Below, in pieces: positions 59,382 to 64,000 of a stretch of 64,000 bases of DNA. Source of the stretch: Acidimicrobiales bacterium. Its GTDB lineage: Bacteria; Actinomycetota; Acidimicrobiia; Acidimicrobiales; JAVJTC01. The stretch covers positions 1 to 64,000 of the forward strand of contig JAVJTC010000012.1 in NCBI GenBank assembly GCA_040219085.1, written 5' to 3'. Within the stretch, counting starts at the first letter, position 1; every line of letters starts with the position of its first letter. Under the pieces are notes generated by a model. That model saw only the letters and a program-made list of their open reading frames with translations, made no database searches and was not told the origin of the DNA. The position numbers and the translations under genes were made by a program.

Positions 59382-61057
59382 TGGACACCTCAGCCGCCTC
59401 CGAGCTGCTGGCCGAGTACGAGGCGGCGGCCGCCAGACTCGACGCCGCAGGTTCCCGGTTGAGCCGGCACGTCGCCGCAGCCAGGACCCTCATCGGTGCC
59501 GGACCCGGCACGCATGCCGCCACCGACATCGCCGACCTCACGAACGGGCTTCGCCGCGACGGAGCGGACCTCGCCTGGCGACGGGACCTCCTGGCACGCA
59601 TCGACGCCCTCGCGTCCACCCCCGGCGCCGTGGTGGATGCCGTCCTCCCGGCGTCGGGCGGCCCTCCAGTCCCGCCGGGGGCGATCCTCGCCGCGCTGCG
59701 CGACGCGCACCGGCTGAGCACCGCCGAGCTCACCGCGGCGCTCGTCGCCGCGGCCCGCCGTGCCGGCACCGATCTCTTCTTCGCCGGGTCGCTCGTCGCC
59801 GCGCTGGGTGTCGCCGGGATGGGGGGTATCGCCCGCGAGCTCGTAGGCCGGATATCGGGAGGGGAGCCCGGCGAGGTGGCCGCGGCCGTGACGGGTCTCG
59901 TGGCCGTCGCCACCGTGCTCGGCACGGCGGAACGGGCCGGAGGCACCACCGCCGCCGAGCTCCGGGCGGGCCTGCTTCCCCCCGCGGACGGTGGACCGTG
60001 GTCCGACAACGCCGCATGGCTACTCGCCCTGACGGTCGGCGCCGGCGGGCCCAGCGCGCTCCTGGTCGCCCGGGCGGGCGAGGCCGTCGTGAACGCACCC
60101 CGCATGCCCGGGCTGATGACCGGCCCGTTCTCGCTTCACCACACGACACAGGAGATAGACCCCGCCGTGGCTGCACTTCAGAAACCGGGACAGATGATCA
60201 TGGGCGCCGTCGCGGCGAGTTCCGCGCTCGTGTGGACGACCCTGGTGGGGGCGGCCCCGCTCCCCGAGCCCGACGTCGTCGGTGACGACGCCCGCCGGGC
60301 CGCGGCCGAACACGTCATCGGGAACTGGGACGACCTGTTCCCCGCGTACGTCGCCGACACCGTCGTGATCGACGCCCTCGCCGAGGTGGTCCGTGACCCC
60401 GTCTCGCTCGACGCGATCGTGCAGTCCCGCCTGGTCGACGTCTACGACCGCATCACCGACGACGTCGCCTCGGCCAACCCGACCCTGGCGGGCGCCGCCC
60501 TGGAACGTGATCTGGCCCGGGACCTCGGCCGCATCGCCGGCGCTCTCGACGCGCTCCCGGCGCCGACGCCCCCACTCGGCGCCATCGTCGCGAACGGACT
60601 CGCCGACATCGCGCAGGTCGTCGTCCCCTACGTGGGGGCGGCGCCCGGGAGACGCCACTACGGCCTCGCGATCGACGCACTGCGCATCCCCGAACTGTCG
60701 ACGCCCCCACCCCGGGGGGAGACGCTGCACGACCAACTCGTCGACACACTGGCGCCCGACACGCCGATGGCGGGGTCGAACGTGATTCCCGCCACCGACG
60801 TTCAGGTGGCGATCGCGAACGCCGTCCTCGAGGGGAACCCCCGCATCGCGGCCAGCCTCGAGCCCGGACCGTGGGTGTCCGAGGGTCGCTTCACGCCGCC
60901 ACCTCCCGACGCCCCGTTCGACGACCACGCCGCGTTCAGCGAGACCTTCTACGACGCCATCACGGGGTTCACCGCAGATGACGACCTCGGCCACCTCCAC
61001 GCCGAGTACGTCGACCGCATCACCGAGGCGGTGGACAGCGCTCTCGGCGGCCACTGA
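59366..61057 (+). CDS. Large protein of unknown function, candidate secreted substrate
   Basis: 563 residues from ATG 59366, with GAAGGGAG 5 bases upstream; it overlaps the ATPase gene by 16 bases. Residues 1-85 form a helical hairpin (ASELLAEYEAAAARLDAAGSRLSRHVAAA ... RRDGADLAWRRDLLARIDALA) resembling WXG/LXG N-termini. A hydrophobic Ala/Gly-rich middle follows (GTDLFFAGSLVAALGVAGMG; AAAVTGLVAVATVLG; MIMGAVAASSALVWTTLVG), then a soluble acidic C-terminal half. No signal peptide and no toxin motif recognised. Function unknown; coupling to the ATPase argues for the same system. Confidence 0.8.
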   Translation: MERVMMDTSAASELLAEYEAAAARLDAAGSRLSRHVAAARTLIGAGPGTHAATDIADLTNGLRRDGADLAWRRDLLARIDALASTPGAVVDAVLPASGGPPVPPGAILAALRDAHRLSTAELTAALVAAARRAGTDLFFAGSLVAALGVAGMGGIARELVGRISGGEPGEVAAAVTGLVAVATVLGTAERAGGTTAAELRAGLLPPADGGPWSDNAAWLLALTVGAGGPSALLVARAGEAVVNAPRMPGLMTGPFSLHHTTQEIDPAVAALQKPGQMIMGAVAASSALVWTTLVGAAPLPEPDVVGDDARRAAAEHVIGNWDDLFPAYVADTVVIDALAEVVRDPVSLDAIVQSRLVDVYDRITDDVASANPTLAGAALERDLARDLGRIAGALDALPAPTPPLGAIVANGLADIAQVVVPYVGAAPGRRHYGLAIDALRIPELSTPPPRGETLHDQLVDTLAPDTPMAGSNVIPATDVQVAIANAVLEGNPRIAASLEPGPWVSEGRFTPPPPDAPFDDHAAFSETFYDAITGFTADDDLGHLHAEYVDRITEAVDSALGGH

Positions 61058-61072
61058 ACGGGTCACAGTGGC
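61050..61072. terminator. Hairpin at the end of the type VII-like cassette
   Basis: GCCACTG (61050-61056) pairs perfectly with CAGTGGC (61066-61072) around a 9-base loop. It includes the stop of the last cassette gene (61055-61057) and precedes the convergent monooxygenase stop (61098). No T-tract. Confidence 0.45.
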
Positions 61073-61097
61073 TGACACCGACGAACGGTTGGTCGCC

Positions 61098-62276
61098 TCA
61101 GCCGGCGTCGCCGATCCGCCCCCGGATCGCCGCACCGATGACCCGCGCAGAGGTACGCGTAGAGATCGTGAAGGCGAAGAACGAGCCGAAGTCGCGCACT
61201 GCGAGCATGCTCGTCACGAAGAGGCCCGGGACACTCGTCTGGAATGACTCGTCGAGGCACGGGAAGCCGTCCTCGACGGCGAGGTCCGCCCAGACGTTGC
61301 CCTCCTTCAAGAACGGGACGCGGGACGCGTCGGGCCGGTAGCCGGTTGCGAAGACGACCTCGTCGACATCGAGGCTGGTCCCGTCGTCGAGCGTCACCTC
61401 AAGGGCCCCCGCGCTCTCAGCGCATCCGACGACGTTTGTGCGGGGGTGCAGGCTGACCGGGTCGCCGGCGACCCGTGGTCCGAGCCACGGCTCGAGCTTC
61501 AGCCTTCCCTCCTCCCAGAAGCGGCCCTCCACCACGGCCCTCTCGTCCCCGCTCAGTCTCCGGAACCATCCCGGGTCGTCGACCATCGCGTCGACACGCT
61601 CTGCGAACCAGGTCCAGTCCGACACGGCGAAGCGTGGTGTGTCGTGGCGGTAGGTGAGGTGCACGGCCGCCGCGCCCGCCTCCCGCAACAGCGCAGCCGA
61701 CTCGAAGGCGCTCTGGCGACCGCCGACGACGAGACACCGCCGACCAGCGAACTCCGCCGGTTCGACGAGGTCGCAGGTGTGGCGGAACCGACCGGGCGGG
61801 AAGGCTGCGACGAGGTCCGCCGGGAGGTGCCGGAAGGAACCGAAGCCCACGGCGACGACGACATTGTCGGCGACGACGACATCGCCGGCGTCCATCGTCG
61901 CCAGGAAGCGACCGTCGGACCGGTCGAGTCTCGCGACGTGGTCGGGGCGCGGCGACAGTTCCTGGCGCCGCCGGAACCACTCGGCGTACTCGAGGTAGAG
62001 GTCGAGCGACAGGGGCGCCCCGTCGTCGGGACCACCCGGGCGTGCCGCCAGAAAAGCGTCGATCGTGTCCACCCCACCGGGGTCGAGATGCCAGTCGCGC
62101 CCGGACCGCAACACCATGCCGGCGGGCATGTGCGACTTCCAGAAGCCCATGGGGTGACCGACGATCGCGGCCTCGATCGAGTGCCGGCGGGCATAAGCGC
62201 CCAGAGAGAGGCCGAACGGTCCCGCCCCGACGATGAGCATCGGCACGGAAGACGCTGTCGCGGATGCGGAGGTCAT
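61098..62276 (-). CDS. FAD/NADP-dependent monooxygenase-type oxidoreductase
   Basis: 392 residues, ATG behind a strong AGGAGGAG. FAD motif LIVGAGPFGLSLGAYAR; second dinucleotide motif LVVGGRQSAFESAALL; FATGYRPDASRVPF is the FATGY signature of flavin N-hydroxylating and Baeyer-Villiger relatives (SidA/IucD/PvdA, CzcO group). It lies 33 bases downstream of lysA, so amine or lysine-derived substrates come to mind, but the adjacency proves nothing. Confidence 0.9.
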   Translation of the reverse strand: MTSASATASSVPMLIVGAGPFGLSLGAYARRHSIEAAIVGHPMGFWKSHMPAGMVLRSGRDWHLDPGGVDTIDAFLAARPGGPDDGAPLSLDLYLEYAEWFRRRQELSPRPDHVARLDRSDGRFLATMDAGDVVVADNVVVAVGFGSFRHLPADLVAAFPPGRFRHTCDLVEPAEFAGRRCLVVGGRQSAFESAALLREAGAAAVHLTYRHDTPRFAVSDWTWFAERVDAMVDDPGWFRRLSGDERAVVEGRFWEEGRLKLEPWLGPRVAGDPVSLHPRTNVVGCAESAGALEVTLDDGTSLDVDEVVFATGYRPDASRVPFLKEGNVWADLAVEDGFPCLDESFQTSVPGLFVTSMLAVRDFGSFFAFTISTRTSARVIGAAIRGRIGDAG

Positions 62277-62309
62277 TCGGGCTCCTCCTCGGGAGTCTCG
62301 GCTACGTGC

Positions 62310-63590
62310 TCAGTCGACGTCGAGGCGCAACAGATCGTCCCAGGTCTCACGGCGCACGACGACGCGGGCATCGCCGCCGCCCACGAACACGACCGCCGGG
62401 CGCAGGACCTTGTTGTAGTTGCTGCCCATCGACACGCCGTACGCGCCCGTCACGGGCGTGGCGAGGACGTCACCGACGGCGATGTCGGCGGGCACCGCTG
62501 CCTCACGCACCAGTAGATCGCCCGACTCGCAGTGCTTGCCCACGACGGTGACCGTCATCGGTCGCTCCGCATCCGCCGCGCGGGGAAGGAACGTCTCGTA
62601 GCCGCTTCCGTAGAGAACGGGCCGGGGGTTGTCGCTCATCCCGCCGTCGACCGCGACATAGGTACGGATGCCCGGAAGATGCTTGATCGTGCCCACGCGG
62701 TAGAGGGTGACCGCTGCGGCCGCCACGATGGCCCGGCCCGGCTCGGCGCTCACCCGCGCCGTGATCCCGGCCGCGTCGCACGCCGCACGCACCGCGGCAC
62801 CCCACTGCGTGATGGTCGGGGCCGACTCGCCCGTGACGTAGGGGACGCCGAGCCCCCCACCGACCGACAGCTCGGGCAGATCGAAGGGCGCGGCGATCTC
62901 GGCCAACACCGCCACCGCCTTCTCGAAGGAGTCGATGCGGAAGACCTGGCTGCCGATGTGGGCATGGATCCCCACCAGCTCGACGGAGCTGGCGCCGCCG
63001 GCCCGTTCGATGGCCGCCTGCGCGGCACCGGTCGACACCGTGAAGCCGAACTTCGAGTCGTCCTGACCCGTCGCCACATAGGAATGCGTGTGGGCCTCGA
63101 CGCCCGGGGTGATCCTTATGAACACCTGCGGCGCAGATCCGGTGGACGCGTGGAGCTCGTCGAGACGGTCCAACTCGTCGAAGGAGTCCACGACGATGCG
63201 GCCGACCCCGACCTCGACCGCGCGGGCGAGCTCCGTCATCGACTTGTTGTTGCCGTGCAGGACGAGACGATCCGCCGGAACGCCGGCCGCCAGCGCTACA
63301 TGCAGTTCGCCGCCGGTGGCCACATCGAGCCACATCCCCTCCTCGTGGGCGAGGCGCGCCATGGCAGTGCACAGGAACGCCTTCGTCGCGTAGGCGACCC
63401 CGTCGCCGAACGCGGTAACCGCCTCGCGACAGCGGGCCCGCAGGTGGTCCTCGTCGTACACGAACAACGGTGTCCCGAACTCACCGGCGAGGTCCACGAG
63501 GTCGCATCCCCCGATCGACAACGAGCCGTCGGTCGCCACGACGGCGTTGTCGGGCAGCAGCGCCGGAGGGAGCGGCCCGGACACGGTCAC
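62310..63590 (-). CDS. lysA: Diaminopimelate decarboxylase
   Basis: 426 residues from GTG 63588-63590 overlapping the argS stop (GTGA). Last step of lysine synthesis. PLP lysine K70 (AYATKAFLC); HGNNKSMTEL; GIHAHIGSQVF; SVGGGLGVPY; AEPGRAIVAAA. The C-terminal catalytic cysteine lies in KHCESGDLL. Longer open frame upstream is the shadow of argS. Confidence 0.97.
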   Translation of the reverse strand: MTVSGPLPPALLPDNAVVATDGSLSIGGCDLVDLAGEFGTPLFVYDEDHLRARCREAVTAFGDGVAYATKAFLCTAMARLAHEEGMWLDVATGGELHVALAAGVPADRLVLHGNNKSMTELARAVEVGVGRIVVDSFDELDRLDELHASTGSAPQVFIRITPGVEAHTHSYVATGQDDSKFGFTVSTGAAQAAIERAGGASSVELVGIHAHIGSQVFRIDSFEKAVAVLAEIAAPFDLPELSVGGGLGVPYVTGESAPTITQWGAAVRAACDAAGITARVSAEPGRAIVAAAAVTLYRVGTIKHLPGIRTYVAVDGGMSDNPRPVLYGSGYETFLPRAADAERPMTVTVVGKHCESGDLLVREAAVPADIAVGDVLATPVTGAYGVSMGSNYNKVLRPAVVFVGGGDARVVVRRETWDDLLRLDVD

Positions 63591-64000
63591 ATCGTCTCGG
63601 GGGCCGACACCCCGAGCAGTTCGAGACCCGACACCAGACCGACCCGGGTCGCCTCGGCGAGCCACAGCCGCGCCTGGCGGACGTTCTCGTCGACGTCGGT
63701 GCGCAGGATCGGACAGTCGTGGTAGAAGCCGTGGAACGCGCCGGCGAGCTCGCGCAGCCATGTGGTCACCTTGTGCGGCGCGCGTTCGCGGCACGACAGC
63801 GAGACCACGTCGTCGAAGCCGTGCAGGAGGCGCAGAAGCTCGAGCTCACGGTCGTGGACGAGGACCGCCAGGTCGGCCTCCGCCAGCGGTCGACGGGTCA
63901 TCCCCCGCTCGGCGAGCTCGCGACCCAGTGAACAGATGCGGGTGTGCGCGTACTGCACGTAGTACACGGGGTTGTCCATCGAACGGCTCGCAGCAAGGGC
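63587..64000 (-). CDS. argS: Arginyl-tRNA synthetase, C-terminal part (cut by window edge)
   Basis: 138 residues visible, continuing beyond the right edge. DNPVYYVQYAHTRICSL is the ArgS signature before the DALR anticodon-binding domain (RLLHGFDDVVSL, APHKVTTWLRELAGAFHGFYHDCPIL, ARLWLAEATRVGLVSGLELLGV). It heads argS-lysA as in M. tuberculosis. Confidence 0.93.
   Translation of the reverse strand, partial: ALAASRSMDNPVYYVQYAHTRICSLGRELAERGMTRRPLAEADLAVLVHDRELELLRLLHGFDDVVSLSCRERAPHKVTTWLRELAGAFHGFYHDCPILRTDVDENVRQARLWLAEATRVGLVSGLELLGVSAPETM

Overview
The window is a contiguous piece of a high-GC actinobacterial chromosome. A member of the class Acidimicrobiia is the best guess. Reasons: strong GC bias at third codon positions, frequent GTG/TTG starts, many four-base start/stop overlaps, and the order argS-lysA-hom-thrC-X-rho-rpmE-X-prfA-prmC-tsaC-wecA-atp. 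That order matches the Mycobacterium tuberculosis argS-lysA-thrA-thrC-thrB-rho-rpmE-prfA-hemK-Rv1301-rfe-atp block, read here on the minus strand. The class assignment is inference. No rRNA, tRNA or CRISPR array was recognised.

Layout. 1-2.7 kb is an insertion-sequence cluster: the tail of an IS630-type transposase, an IS110-type transposase gene broken by one in-frame stop, and an apparently intact IS630-type element with 21-bp terminal inverted repeats. 2.8-10.6 kb holds ligA, two membrane-associated proteins of unknown function, the tRNA 2-thiolation pair mnmA plus cysteine desulfurase, and an RDD protein. 10.7-17 kb is the conserved SpoIIM / MoxR / DUF58 / DUF4350 / DUF4129 membrane cluster. 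17-22.5 kb looks accessory: a methyltransferase, an orphan protein, a ribbon-helix-helix/MazF-type toxin-antitoxin pair with a palindromic operator, a TauD-like dioxygenase, a small HTH protein, rtcB and an SRPBCC protein. 22.6-33.5 kb carries rhomboid, murA (active-site Cys replaced by Asp), an MFS transporter, a hydrolase, a C-terminal J-domain protein, a zinc-ribbon protein, glpX, a TAP-like lipoprotein peptidase, an SDR, PPK2 and a small secreted protein.

33.5-41.7 kb is a complete F1Fo ATP synthase operon (atpZ/atpI-like, a, c, two b-type subunits, delta, alpha, gamma, beta, epsilon). 41.8-50.8 kb has wecA/tagO-like, glyA, a low-molecular-weight phosphatase, tsaC, prmC, prfA, an unknown conserved-looking gene, rpmE and rho; Rho has a repeat-built disordered N-terminus. 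51-55 kb has hom, thrC and an ApgM-family gene in the position thrB occupies in M. tuberculosis, which suggests a non-orthologous homoserine kinase. 61-64 kb has argS (partial), lysA and an FAD-dependent monooxygenase.

The most unusual block is 55.1-61.1 kb. Three co-directional plus-strand genes split the otherwise minus-strand lysA-hom cluster: a 104-residue WXG100-like helical hairpin protein; a 1326-residue protein with a possible ubiquitin-like start, an FHA domain, a membrane hairpin and FtsK/SpoIIIE (EssC/EccC-type) ATPase domains; and a 563-residue protein of unknown function. Together they look like a stripped-down type VII secretion-like cassette without recognisable EccB, EccD, EccE or mycosin genes in this window.
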